A stretch of DNA of 64,000 nucleotides from Chitinophaga filiformis (GTDB lineage: Bacteria; Bacteroidota; Bacteroidia; Chitinophagales; Chitinophagaceae). The notes beneath the pieces are model-generated. The model worked only from the letters and a program-made list of their open reading frames with translations, was not told the DNA's origin and did no database searches. Shown one piece after another: positions 44,902-53,231 of the stretch. The stretch lies in assembly GCF_023100805.1 (NCBI RefSeq), contig NZ_CP095855.1, positions 1,426,001 to 1,490,000 on the forward strand. Reading direction: 5' to 3'. The position numbers and the translations under genes are program-made. Numbering within the stretch: the stretch's first letter is position 1; each line of letters starts with the position of its first letter.

Positions 44902-46224
44902 ATGCGACTTAAACATATGGCAATCATCTGCTTGCCTTTGTTATCTTCCGGTATTGCCAAAGCACAGTTTCTGATGGATATGATAGATACCACTACCAGC
45001 GTAGGAAAAGGTATGTTTTCATTATATCAGAAGTACGACGCCGTGCGTTTCAGCGGGTATATTCAGCCCCAGTTCCAGTATGCCAGCTCTAAAGGAATTG
45101 ACAGCTATGCCGGCGGAAACTTCCCGAAAGAGGTAGACAACAGGTTCACCCTGCGTCGTGGCCGTTTCCGTCTCGACTATGCCCGCTACGACGAGGATCA
45201 CATGCCTGTTGTACAGTTTGCCTTCCAGTTTGATGGTACGGAAAGAGGGGTATTTATCCGCGATTTCTTTGGCCGCATTTTCGAAAATAAGTGGGATGTC
45301 TTCTCCCTGACGGCAGGTATGTTTGCCCGGCCCTTCAGTTATGAGGTGAATCTCTCCTCAGGCGATCGTGAAACGCCCGAACGCGGGCGTATGTCGCAGA
45401 TCCTGATGAAGACAGAGCGCGACATAGGGGCGATGGTATCTTTTGAGCCCCGCCGTCCTGATCATCCTTTGGGATTCCTGAAGATTGATGCAGGTCTGTT
45501 TAACGGACAGGGCCTGACCGCTACCAGTGATTTTGACAGCCATAAAGACTTTATCACCCGTGTGGGAGTGAAACCATTGAAGCTGAACAGCCGTAACTGG
45601 CGCCTGTCGGGAGCCGTGTCTATGCTATATGGTGGAATGGAGCAGTTCACCCGTTACATTTACAAAATGGGGCAGTCTGCGGGTAAGCCGGCATATTATG
45701 TCGATTCTTCGGCCACCAATCAGGGCAAAATTGCGCCGCGCCATTATTATGGAGCAGATGTCCAGTTCAGGGTGCCTAACGGGAAAAATAAGGGCGCTAC
45801 CGAGATCAGACTGGAATATATGCGTGGTACGCAGACGGCAACAGCATCTACCAGCGAAACGCCAGGCACGATACCTGTCAATGGCAGTGTGAATGCGCCC
45901 CTGTATATCAGGAACTTCGACGGTGCTTATTTGTACCTGTTACAGAACATGGGCGACCCAATGAACCTGATCGTAGTGAAATACGACTGGTATGACCCCA
46001 ATAAGAAGGTAAAGGGAAAGGAAATCGGTGCAACTAATGGAGGAATGAGCCCGGCCGACATCAGGTATAATACCCTGGGCCTGGGTTTTGTGCATTATTT
46101 CAATGCAAATATGAAGGTGATGTTGTATTACGATCTGGTGAAAAATGAATCTACGTCCCTGGAGGGATATACAAAAGACCTGCCGGACAATGTATTTACC
46201 TGCAGGCTCCAATACCGTTTTTAA
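44902..46224 (+). CDS. Phosphate-selective-type porin (Porin_O_P family)
   Basis: 440 residues with signal peptide (AIICLPLLSSGIAKAQ). The barrel begins VRFSGYIQPQFQYASS, then NRFTLRRGRFRLDYAR, and ends with an aromatic C-terminus CRLQYRF as in outer-membrane proteins. SGDRETPERGRMSQILMKTERD is the conserved Porin_O_P loop. It probably admits phosphate or other anions. Its stop is 2 nt from the stop of a convergent PhoR-type kinase gene, which with the PhoB-type regulator supports a phosphate-starvation role. Confidence 0.9.
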   Translation: MRLKHMAIICLPLLSSGIAKAQFLMDMIDTTTSVGKGMFSLYQKYDAVRFSGYIQPQFQYASSKGIDSYAGGNFPKEVDNRFTLRRGRFRLDYARYDEDHMPVVQFAFQFDGTERGVFIRDFFGRIFENKWDVFSLTAGMFARPFSYEVNLSSGDRETPERGRMSQILMKTERDIGAMVSFEPRRPDHPLGFLKIDAGLFNGQGLTATSDFDSHKDFITRVGVKPLKLNSRNWRLSGAVSMLYGGMEQFTRYIYKMGQSAGKPAYYVDSSATNQGKIAPRHYYGADVQFRVPNGKNKGATEIRLEYMRGTQTATASTSETPGTIPVNGSVNAPLYIRNFDGAYLYLLQNMGDPMNLIVVKYDWYDPNKKVKGKEIGATNGGMSPADIRYNTLGLGFVHYFNANMKVMLYYDLVKNESTSLEGYTKDLPDNVFTCRLQYRF

Positions 46225-46226
46225 AC

Positions 46227-47273
46227 TTATTCACCGGATTCCAGGGTAAAGCCGAAGGTGGAACCTATCTCCGGTTTACTGCGGATATTGATGGTCTGAC
46301 CATGGGCTTCAATGATGTGCTTTACAATCGCCAGGCCCAGACCTGTACCGCCTATGTCACGGCTACGGGCCCTGTCGGTACGATAGAACCGTTCAAATAC
46401 GCGGGGAAGGTGTTCTTCCGCAATACCGATACCATCATCCGATATTTCGATCAGTACGCGTTTGTCGTCCATCACGTATATACTGGCTACGGTATGGCCA
46501 TCCGGACGGCCGTATTTGATGGAGTTGTCCACGAGGTTGATCAGTACCTGTCTCACCTTTTCTTTGTCGGCCAATACATGGATTGGGGCTTCACAGCCTT
46601 TCTTTACATTAAACTTGATACCCTTGGTATTGGCTTTAAGCGACAGCGTGTCAAAGACATCCCTGATAAGGTCCTGTATGACGAAATTTTCGCTGTTAAT
46701 GGTCATTTCTCCACTTTCCAGCTTGGATATTTCATCCAGGTCATCTATCAGGCGGCAAAGCCTGTCAATATTCTTGGTGGCATTTTTCAGAAATATCTTG
46801 TTGACATTCGGATCTTCCAGCGCACCGTCGAGGAGGGTATGAATATATCCCTGTACGGCAAAGATGGGCGTTTTCAGTTCATGGCTGAGATTGAGGAGGA
46901 ACTCCTTGCGGAATTCTTCATTACGGCGCAACATGTCCAGCTCTTCCTTTTTCTGGCTGGCCCATTTTTCCACATCTTCACTTACCTCTTCAATGGTCTT
47001 CAGGGGAAGAATGTTCTTGTTGAAGAACTCTTCTCTTTTCGAGGCTTTGGTCTGGTAAATGAATTTGTAAATGAGCTTTATTTTCCTGTAAATGAAATTC
47101 TGCAGCGTATACAGATACAGGTAATAAGACACCAGGAAGGTGAGTACAAACGCAATCAGCACTATTTTCCAGTGAGCATTTATCAATAGGGTGCCCAGTG
47201 TAATAACAACCGAAAGTATGAGGGCAGTAAATCCTGCCAGTTTTTGTGGAGAAAGATTCTTGGCTTTAAACAT
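46227..47273 (-). CDS. PhoR-type sensor histidine kinase
   Basis: 348 residues from ATG 47273; a frame from 47342 would add 23 residues. The first part holds two membrane helices (about 13-31 and 36-55) with almost no periplasmic loop, then a coiled segment (EEVSEDVEKWASQKKEELDMLRRN). The H-box is NLSHELKTPIFAVQGYIHTLLDG, the N-box VDNSIKYGR, and the G-boxes ISDDGIGIAEEHLPRVFERFYR and GGTGLGLAIVKHIIEAHG. It lies about 80-150 nt after the response regulator gene on the same strand, so it forms the kinase of that pair. It probably senses phosphate status through other proteins. Confidence 0.9.
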   Translation of the reverse strand: MFKAKNLSPQKLAGFTALILSVVITLGTLLINAHWKIVLIAFVLTFLVSYYLYLYTLQNFIYRKIKLIYKFIYQTKASKREEFFNKNILPLKTIEEVSEDVEKWASQKKEELDMLRRNEEFRKEFLLNLSHELKTPIFAVQGYIHTLLDGALEDPNVNKIFLKNATKNIDRLCRLIDDLDEISKLESGEMTINSENFVIQDLIRDVFDTLSLKANTKGIKFNVKKGCEAPIHVLADKEKVRQVLINLVDNSIKYGRPDGHTVASIYVMDDKRVLIEISDDGIGIAEEHLPRVFERFYRTDRARSRDIGGTGLGLAIVKHIIEAHGQTINIRSKPEIGSTFGFTLESGE

Positions 47274-47422
47274 ACTCCATAATGAGTAATCGTTATAATA
47301 GCGGGAAATTAAACCAATTTTTTCACTTGACATAACACACAAGCTGGATACGCAATGCCCTTTTACGTATCTCTGGTAGAAAGAAATAGCGGTTAAATGG
47401 TAAGCATGTGAGCAGGTGCAGT

Positions 47423-48106
47423 TTACATCTCAAACTTATAGCCCACGCCCTTCACTGTTGTAATGAGGTCAATACCTATTTTCTGGCGTATTTTACGGAT
47501 GTGTACATCGATAGTTCGGTCGCCGACAATTACTTCTGTACCCCATACCTGGTTCAATATCTCGTTGCGGAGAAATACCCGGCCCGGTTTTGAAGCCAGC
47601 AGCTGCAGCAGTTCGAATTCCTTCTTTGCAAGGATGATCTCCTGACCTTTGTAGGTTACTGTGAATTTTTCGCGGTCAATGATCAGATCACCCAGCTGTA
47701 CCTGTGTATCCTCAGGTTTGTGCAGGCGGCGGAAAAGCGCGTTGATACGGCTTACCAGCAATTTTGGCTTAATGGGTTTAGCGATATAATCATCAGCGCC
47801 CATGTTCAAACCATCTATTTCTGATTTTTCATCATTTAGTGCGGTGAGGAACAGCACCATGGTATCTTTAAATTCCGGGATCTTCCGGATCTCGCGACAG
47901 GTATCTATACCGTTTTTATTCGGCATCATGATATCCAGCATGATAAGGTCGGGGCGGAATACTTTTGCTTTCTGAACAGCCTCGCTGCCATCTTTCGCCG
48001 TAATAGTGTCATATCCGGCCGATTTAAGATTATAGCTGATGATTTCCAGAATATCTATCTCGTCATCCACCACCAAGATTTTACCTGCAACCGCTTGGTC
48101 TATCAT
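47423..48106 (-). CDS. PhoB/OmpR-family response regulator
   Basis: 227 residues. Receiver domain with acidic D14/D15, phospho-acceptor Asp58 (LIMLDIMMPN), TALND and the DYIAKPIKP lysine. A C-terminal winged-helix domain of OmpR type follows: VTYKGQEIILAKKEFELLQLLASKPGRVFLRN, ending in TTVKGVGYKFEM. It activates genes when phosphorylated by the adjacent kinase. With the porin, the context points to phosphate control, although PhoB cannot be proved from sequence alone. Confidence 0.93.
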   Translation of the reverse strand: MIDQAVAGKILVVDDEIDILEIISYNLKSAGYDTITAKDGSEAVQKAKVFRPDLIMLDIMMPNKNGIDTCREIRKIPEFKDTMVLFLTALNDEKSEIDGLNMGADDYIAKPIKPKLLVSRINALFRRLHKPEDTQVQLGDLIIDREKFTVTYKGQEIILAKKEFELLQLLASKPGRVFLRNEILNQVWGTEVIVGDRTIDVHIRKIRQKIGIDLITTVKGVGYKFEM

Positions 48107-48131
48107 ATATATTGACTTTTTAAAGACGGCA

Positions 48132-48139
48132 CAAAATTA
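48132..48139 (-). promoter_or_regulatory. Predicted -7 box (TAATTTTG on minus) of the response regulator operon
   Basis: Exact TAnnTTTG match on the minus strand, 25 nt before the ATG at 48106. Confidence 0.5.
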
Positions 48140-48277
48140 TAACGCAGTCTCCGCTATTAATGAAAAGTTAACATTATCTAATTGTTAATTCGGGCATAAT
48201 GCACAACCGCAAAGGAATACCGGTCATACAAAATTACGCTATTTTTTGCTGAGTACGTGGATGTTAGAATAGTATTA

Positions 48278-49024
48278 TTAGGCAGGATCGCCATTTGTAT
48301 GTTTGTGATTATTAGTACTTCCGGCGATCTTTTTTAATGCCTGATTCACTTCATTGAGCATCTCCAGCTGGGTTTGCTGTATTTCCATCATATCCTGCTG
48401 CTGGTGGAGGATGAGATGGTCTATCTTCTCATGCAGGATCCTCACTTCCAGCTCAGATTTCAGGTTGATCATGTAGTCATTTTTGGCCCGCTGTCTGTCC
48501 TTTTCCTCCTGCCTGTTCTGGCTCATCATAATAACAGGAGCCTGGAGCGCGGCAAGACAGGACAAAATGAGGTTCAGCAGGATGAAAGGGTAGGGGTCGA
48601 AAGCCCTGTTGGCCAGCCAGTATATGTTAATGCCCATCCAGACCAGGATGAACACCAGGAACATGATAATGAAGGTCCAGCTGCCGCCAAAGGTGGCTAT
48701 TTTGTCTGCCAGGCGCTGCCCGTAGGAGAGGTTGGCAGGATTATCTCCCCCGTCCAGTTTATCGGTGAGTGTTTCATGCTCTTTCAGCTTTTCCAGGACC
48801 ATTTTTTCCATTTCGGTCAGTTCCCCTATCTCCCTGGCAAACAGATGCTCCAGGTACTTTTGCCGGTATTCGTTGAGTTCGGAAACTGCCAGGTGGGATT
48901 TGGGGGTGACATGTGGATGGTCTTTCCGGACCAGCTCCAGGATGTTCTTGCTAACGTTCCGGCAATGTACTTTCTCTGAACTAGGGAATGATTTTCCCGA
49001 CATATCACTAATAAAGGTTTGCAT
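48278..49024 (-). CDS. DUF1003 domain membrane protein
   Basis: 248 residues. The DUF1003 core lies at about residues 95-200: LADKIATFGGSWTFIIMF is the first helix start, WLANRAFDPYPFILLNLILSCLAALQAPVIMMSQNRQ is the signature second helix, and EEKDRQRAKNDYMINLKSELEVRILHEKIDHL follows. The N-terminal ~90 residues include an HCRNVSKN segment and an acidic helix. The C-terminus is a Gln-rich coiled coil (HQQQDMMEIQQTQLEML). Function unknown; homologues are inner-membrane proteins. Confidence 0.9.
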   Translation of the reverse strand: MQTFISDMSGKSFPSSEKVHCRNVSKNILELVRKDHPHVTPKSHLAVSELNEYRQKYLEHLFAREIGELTEMEKMVLEKLKEHETLTDKLDGGDNPANLSYGQRLADKIATFGGSWTFIIMFLVFILVWMGINIYWLANRAFDPYPFILLNLILSCLAALQAPVIMMSQNRQEEKDRQRAKNDYMINLKSELEVRILHEKIDHLILHQQQDMMEIQQTQLEMLNEVNQALKKIAGSTNNHKHTNGDPA

Positions 49025-49090
49025 ATGAAACTCACGGTTTTGAGGGCTTAAAAGTACGCTTAATAGGCCGGAAATGCGGTGCTGTGGTAT

Positions 49091-49120
49091 TTTGGTAGTA
49101 AATTTGCTATACTAGCTTTA
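49091..49120 (+). promoter_or_regulatory. Predicted promoter of the 49150 gene
   Basis: TTTG (49091-49094), 18 nt, then TAGCTTTA (49113-49120), which differs from TAnnTTTG only at the last base. 29 nt before the ATG. Confidence 0.5.
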
Positions 49121-49149
49121 GTATGTAAGAGTAAAGCATATTTATATTA

Positions 49150-51345
49150 ATGAAAAGAATTATAACTATTATCTTCATGCTGGTCTCCCTGCAGGACCTG
49201 CTCTATGCACAAACGCAAAAAGTTGAAATACCTATCGGAAGAATCGGTTTCCACGATAATATTGACAAAGAACAGGCTGCGGCCCTGAAATTTGACGGCA
49301 AGGCAGACGACCTGGTACGCGTATCGGACGACCAGACCATCAATTTACAGGTTACGGATGCATTGATCAAACAGATAGACGATATGCAGACCCAGATAGA
49401 GCTGGATTCTGCCCTGGATCACCGTTTGAAGATCAAATATCTTTCAGGCCTGTATGTAATGATCCACGATTATAATATCAAACGTAGCTACCGGAGAATA
49501 GCGCCGGAAGAAGCGCCGTCCATGGTACAGGCCTATCGCGATATGATGAAGGCCGATATCAGGGGCGCCAGCATCCTGCCTTATGTACAGAACCTGTCGT
49601 TCGACGCAGGAGAAAGGATGATAGAACCTTTCCGCGACAATCCCGGCTACAAGGATGCGCGCGGTGTGTTGTTTGCAAAATATGCCTTCAATAACCTGGA
49701 AACTGTGATGTCACAGATAGGTAACTACCTGGAATATCCAGCCACCGACACTGTAATAGCCGCGGTTGCCAGGAAATATCCTAACCAGGTACTGACTTAC
49801 GCTACTTCTTATACACCGGTAGCTACTGCCATTAAAAAGAACCAGGACCCGATCGTTCAGCTGATCGTGCAGATTGGTAATTCAGGGCAATCTACCCTGA
49901 TACTGCCTTTCATCGATGAACTGATGGCGGGTACTACTACCGTGGAAAAGCTATCTGCCATTGTTGATAATGAAGACATGTACTTCAAACAACTGGTAAA
50001 AAGTGCTATCAAGTTACAGAATCGTAAAAATAACGGCGAAAACATCATTGGTCTCAAAGCAATGATGGAAAACCTTCAGGCCCGTTCGCTGCATTATATA
50101 CGCGAGATAAATGACCTGCATGAAGAGCCTGCAAATGTACGTTTCCGTATAGTAAAGGATTTTACGCCGGAGGAACTTTATTACCTGATCATCAATGGCC
50201 AGGAGGAACTGTATACCTCCAGCTATACCAACCACAATAATGCAGGCATCTATGACCAGATGATGGCGCGGATGAAACCGCCCCGTGGAGACAGTCTGCT
50301 AATGCTGGTGGAATTTGACAGGTTCAAGAAGTTCATTGCGATGGCCGCCGGCTTCAATACCCTGGACAACTTCCTGAAATCCATGGCCCCGGAAAATGCG
50401 AACTATCTCATGAAGAAATATGTGAGCAGCCTGGAAAAGACCGAAGACCTGGAAGACGCTGTGGACGTAGCAAACTCTTTTGGCAGCATCCGCGATCCAA
50501 AATTGCTGGCCTTCCTGCGGGAAGAAGTGCGGAAGAATTACCTTTTCGTATCCCGCAAGAAGGAGAGAAGAGGTACTGTGATCTATGAACTGCTGGGAAG
50601 CCTGTTTGACACAGAAACGGAGAAAGGCAGTGATTCTTCAAAAGCCAGCGAAATGGCTGCCAAACTGCAGTTGCCTCCCATTAACTTCGTGACTTATAAT
50701 GCATTACTGAGCGATAGCGGTATGGTATACCAGCAGGTATTCTTCTACGGTGATAAAGACGGGCATGACTCTTATATAAGTTTCATGAGCAACTTCCCTG
50801 CAGGTGAGTGGAAGGTCACCAAGAACAAGTACTGGGCCACTATTCAGTCTGTCAAAGGCAAACCGGTGACTATTTACGCCAACCTGCCGCTGGAAGAGCC
50901 TGAGGATAAAACGGCCATTCAGAAGCTGAGCGAATACCTGGACGAGAACGACATTCATCCAACCGTTTTCATTCACCGTGGTCATAGTTATCATGTGAAT
51001 ACCACACTCGATAATCTGCAGAGTTCAGCCAAGATCGTTGTACTGGGTTCCTGCGGCGGCTATCACAACCTGGCTATTGTACTGCAGAAATCGCCGGAGG
51101 CGCATATCATTTCTTCCAAACAGGTAGGGACCCGTTTCGTTAATGAACCGATCATCCGTACCCTGGACGAGACCATTCGCAGTGGTAAAAATGTGGACTG
51201 GGTTCAGATGTGGGCTGCGCTGGGCAAACGCTTTGCAGGAGATGCCCGCAATAAGGAGCTGTTCAGTGACTATGTACCACCACATAAGAACCTGGGCGCT
51301 ATATTTATCAAGGCCTACAAACAGATCATGAAAGAGGATAAATAA
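49150..51345 (+). CDS. Secreted protein with a possible caspase/gingipain-like His-Cys region
   Basis: 731 residues with signal peptide (IITIIFMLVSLQDLLYAQ). The first 550 residues are largely helical without recognised repeats. The C-terminal part holds VFIHRGHSYH (H609, H612, H615), then IVVLGSCGGY (Cys635) and HIISSKQVGTRFVNEP. A strand-HxGH-type segment and a strand-xC-G turn 20-26 residues apart resemble the catalytic pair of clan CD peptidases (caspase, gingipain, CHAT). The His-Gly pattern is not canonical, so peptidase activity is inference. It is a single gene with its own promoter and terminator. Confidence 0.8.
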   Translation: MKRIITIIFMLVSLQDLLYAQTQKVEIPIGRIGFHDNIDKEQAAALKFDGKADDLVRVSDDQTINLQVTDALIKQIDDMQTQIELDSALDHRLKIKYLSGLYVMIHDYNIKRSYRRIAPEEAPSMVQAYRDMMKADIRGASILPYVQNLSFDAGERMIEPFRDNPGYKDARGVLFAKYAFNNLETVMSQIGNYLEYPATDTVIAAVARKYPNQVLTYATSYTPVATAIKKNQDPIVQLIVQIGNSGQSTLILPFIDELMAGTTTVEKLSAIVDNEDMYFKQLVKSAIKLQNRKNNGENIIGLKAMMENLQARSLHYIREINDLHEEPANVRFRIVKDFTPEELYYLIINGQEELYTSSYTNHNNAGIYDQMMARMKPPRGDSLLMLVEFDRFKKFIAMAAGFNTLDNFLKSMAPENANYLMKKYVSSLEKTEDLEDAVDVANSFGSIRDPKLLAFLREEVRKNYLFVSRKKERRGTVIYELLGSLFDTETEKGSDSSKASEMAAKLQLPPINFVTYNALLSDSGMVYQQVFFYGDKDGHDSYISFMSNFPAGEWKVTKNKYWATIQSVKGKPVTIYANLPLEEPEDKTAIQKLSEYLDENDIHPTVFIHRGHSYHVNTTLDNLQSSAKIVVLGSCGGYHNLAIVLQKSPEAHIISSKQVGTRFVNEPIIRTLDETIRSGKNVDWVQMWAALGKRFAGDARNKELFSDYVPPHKNLGAIFIKAYKQIMKEDK

Positions 51346-51363
51346 ACGAATTGTGAAATAAAG

Positions 51364-51399
51364 AAAAAGCCCTCTGGCAATATTGCCGGAGGGCTTTTT
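51364..51399 (+). terminator. Terminator of the 49150 gene
   Basis: AAAAAGCCCTC (51364-51374) / GAGGGCTTTTT (51389-51399) with an inner TGGCAATATTGCC; T-run built into the stem. It directly abuts the promoter of the next gene. Confidence 0.92.
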
Positions 51400-51404
51400 C
51401 TTTA

Positions 51405-51412
51405 TACTTTTG
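51405..51412 (+). promoter_or_regulatory. Predicted -7 box (TACTTTTG) of the ABC exporter gene
   Basis: Exact TAnnTTTG match ending 4 nt before the GTG start. Transcription would begin at or next to the start codon. Confidence 0.5.
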
Positions 51413-51416
51413 TAAG

Positions 51417-53180
51417 GTGGAAAATACAGCGGTTAAGAAGGTTTTTGATATTAGCTTATTAAGGAGGATATTCACTTTTGCAGTTCCATACAGGCGCTCG
51501 TTCTATATGTCGATGTTCCTGACGGTATTACTTGCCGTTATATCGCCTATGAGGCCATACCTGATACAGCTAACAGTAGACAAATATATCGCGGGTCAGC
51601 TTATGCAGATGCTGATCATTATTACTGTTGTCCAGGTGCTGTTGTTGCTGCTGGAAACAGTGATGCGCTTTTACTTTTCCTATCTCACCAACTGGCTCGG
51701 ACAATCTGTGATAAAAGACCTTCGTGTCACAGTGTATAAAAAGATCGTTCATCTTAACCTGGGTTTCTTCGACAAAACAGCGATCGGTACCCTTACTACC
51801 CGGACCATCAATGATATTGAGGCTATCAATGATGTTTTCTCTGAGGGATTGATCTCAATTATAGCTGACATGCTGATGATCATAGCGATCCTCGTTGTGA
51901 TGTTTATGGAAGACTGGCGGCTAACGCTGATCAGCCTTTCTCCTTTTCCCATACTAATCATTGCGACGTATATTTTCAAGGAAAGCGTGAACAAGTCCTT
52001 CTACCGTGTGAGGAATGCCGTATCGGCACTGAACGCGTTTGTGCAGGAGCATCTGACCGGCGTAGTGATCGTACAGGCATTTACCGGCGAAAAGCGCGAA
52101 TACGCCCGTTTCCGTCAGATTAATAAAGAGCATCGCGCCGCTAACATAGATGCTATTTTTGCTTATTCTGTATTCTTCCCGGTTGTAGAAATTATCCTGG
52201 CTATATCGCTTGGGCTGATGGTATGGTGGGGCGCCAACAAGGTGCTGAATTATGAGGTGACCCAGGGAGTAATGATCGCTTTCATTATGTACCTGAACAT
52301 GTTGTTCCGTCCCCTGCGCATGCTGGCTGATAAGTTCAACACATTGCAGATGGGGATGGTAGCGAGCGAGCGTGTGTTCAGGATCATGGACAGCGATGAT
52401 CATATTGCCGATACGGGAACGAAGGATGCCACCGGTATGAAAGGCGCCATTACTTTTGATCATGTTTACTTTGCGTATAAAGACGCCGAATATGTGCTGA
52501 AGGATATTGACTTTGCTGCCCGTCCGGGCGAAACCATCGCTATTGTGGGGCACACCGGTTCGGGTAAAACAACGATCATCAGTATTCTGAACCGCCTGTA
52601 TGAAATACAGAAGGGCCGGATCCTGATAGATGGTACTGATATTAAAGAATATTCATTGTCAGCCCTCCGCAGTAAGATAGGCGTAGTACTGCAGGATGTA
52701 TTCCTCTTTGCTGGCTCTGTGTATGAGAATATAACGCTTCGTAATCCCGCTATTACAAAAGAACAGGTAGAACAGGCTTCCCGTTTGATAGGAATGCATG
52801 ACTTCATCATGCAACTGCCCGGTGGTTATGATTACCAGGTGATGGAACGGGGAAGTACCCTGTCACTGGGGCAGCGCCAGCTCATCTCGTTTGTCCGTGC
52901 GCTGTTGTATAACCCCTCTATCCTGATCCTGGATGAGGCCACTTCTTCCGTAGATACCGAATCGGAAATGCTGATCCAGCAAGCAATAGACAAACTGATA
53001 TCTGACCGTACCTCTATTATAATCGCACACAGATTATCCACCATCAGCAAAGCCAATAAGATTATCGTGCTGGATAAGGGCGAGATCAGGGAAATGGGAA
53101 CCCATGAAGAATTGCTGAAACTGGGTGGATTTTATCATAAGTTACACAGTATGCAATTCAAGCAGACAGGGGTTATGTGA
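51417..53180 (+). CDS. ABC transporter, fused permease/ATPase (MsbA/multidrug type)
   Basis: 587 residues from a GTG start at 51417; no in-frame ATG precedes the conserved DISLLRRIFTFAVPYRRSF segment. Six membrane helices span residues 25-310. The nucleotide-binding domain has Walker A GHTGSGKTT, Q-loop VVLQDVFLF, a signature written LSLGQRQLISF in place of LSGGQ, Walker B ILILDEATSSVD and H-loop IIAHRLST. The SLGQ signature occurs in the YheI/MdlA-type half transporters that pair with a canonical partner. It exports lipids or hydrophobic compounds; no partner gene is adjacent. Confidence 0.93.
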   Translation: MENTAVKKVFDISLLRRIFTFAVPYRRSFYMSMFLTVLLAVISPMRPYLIQLTVDKYIAGQLMQMLIIITVVQVLLLLLETVMRFYFSYLTNWLGQSVIKDLRVTVYKKIVHLNLGFFDKTAIGTLTTRTINDIEAINDVFSEGLISIIADMLMIIAILVVMFMEDWRLTLISLSPFPILIIATYIFKESVNKSFYRVRNAVSALNAFVQEHLTGVVIVQAFTGEKREYARFRQINKEHRAANIDAIFAYSVFFPVVEIILAISLGLMVWWGANKVLNYEVTQGVMIAFIMYLNMLFRPLRMLADKFNTLQMGMVASERVFRIMDSDDHIADTGTKDATGMKGAITFDHVYFAYKDAEYVLKDIDFAARPGETIAIVGHTGSGKTTIISILNRLYEIQKGRILIDGTDIKEYSLSALRSKIGVVLQDVFLFAGSVYENITLRNPAITKEQVEQASRLIGMHDFIMQLPGGYDYQVMERGSTLSLGQRQLISFVRALLYNPSILILDEATSSVDTESEMLIQQAIDKLISDRTSIIIAHRLSTISKANKIIVLDKGEIREMGTHEELLKLGGFYHKLHSMQFKQTGVM

Positions 53181-53231
53181 GCGAGTTTCATTACATTAGA
53201 GTAGTGAATAATTATAATCCCTTCCTATTTT

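Noticed and set aside
46302..47189. 295-codon plus-strand open frame opposite the histidine kinase
   Set aside because: The minus strand encodes all kinase boxes in order; the plus-strand product has no domain features.
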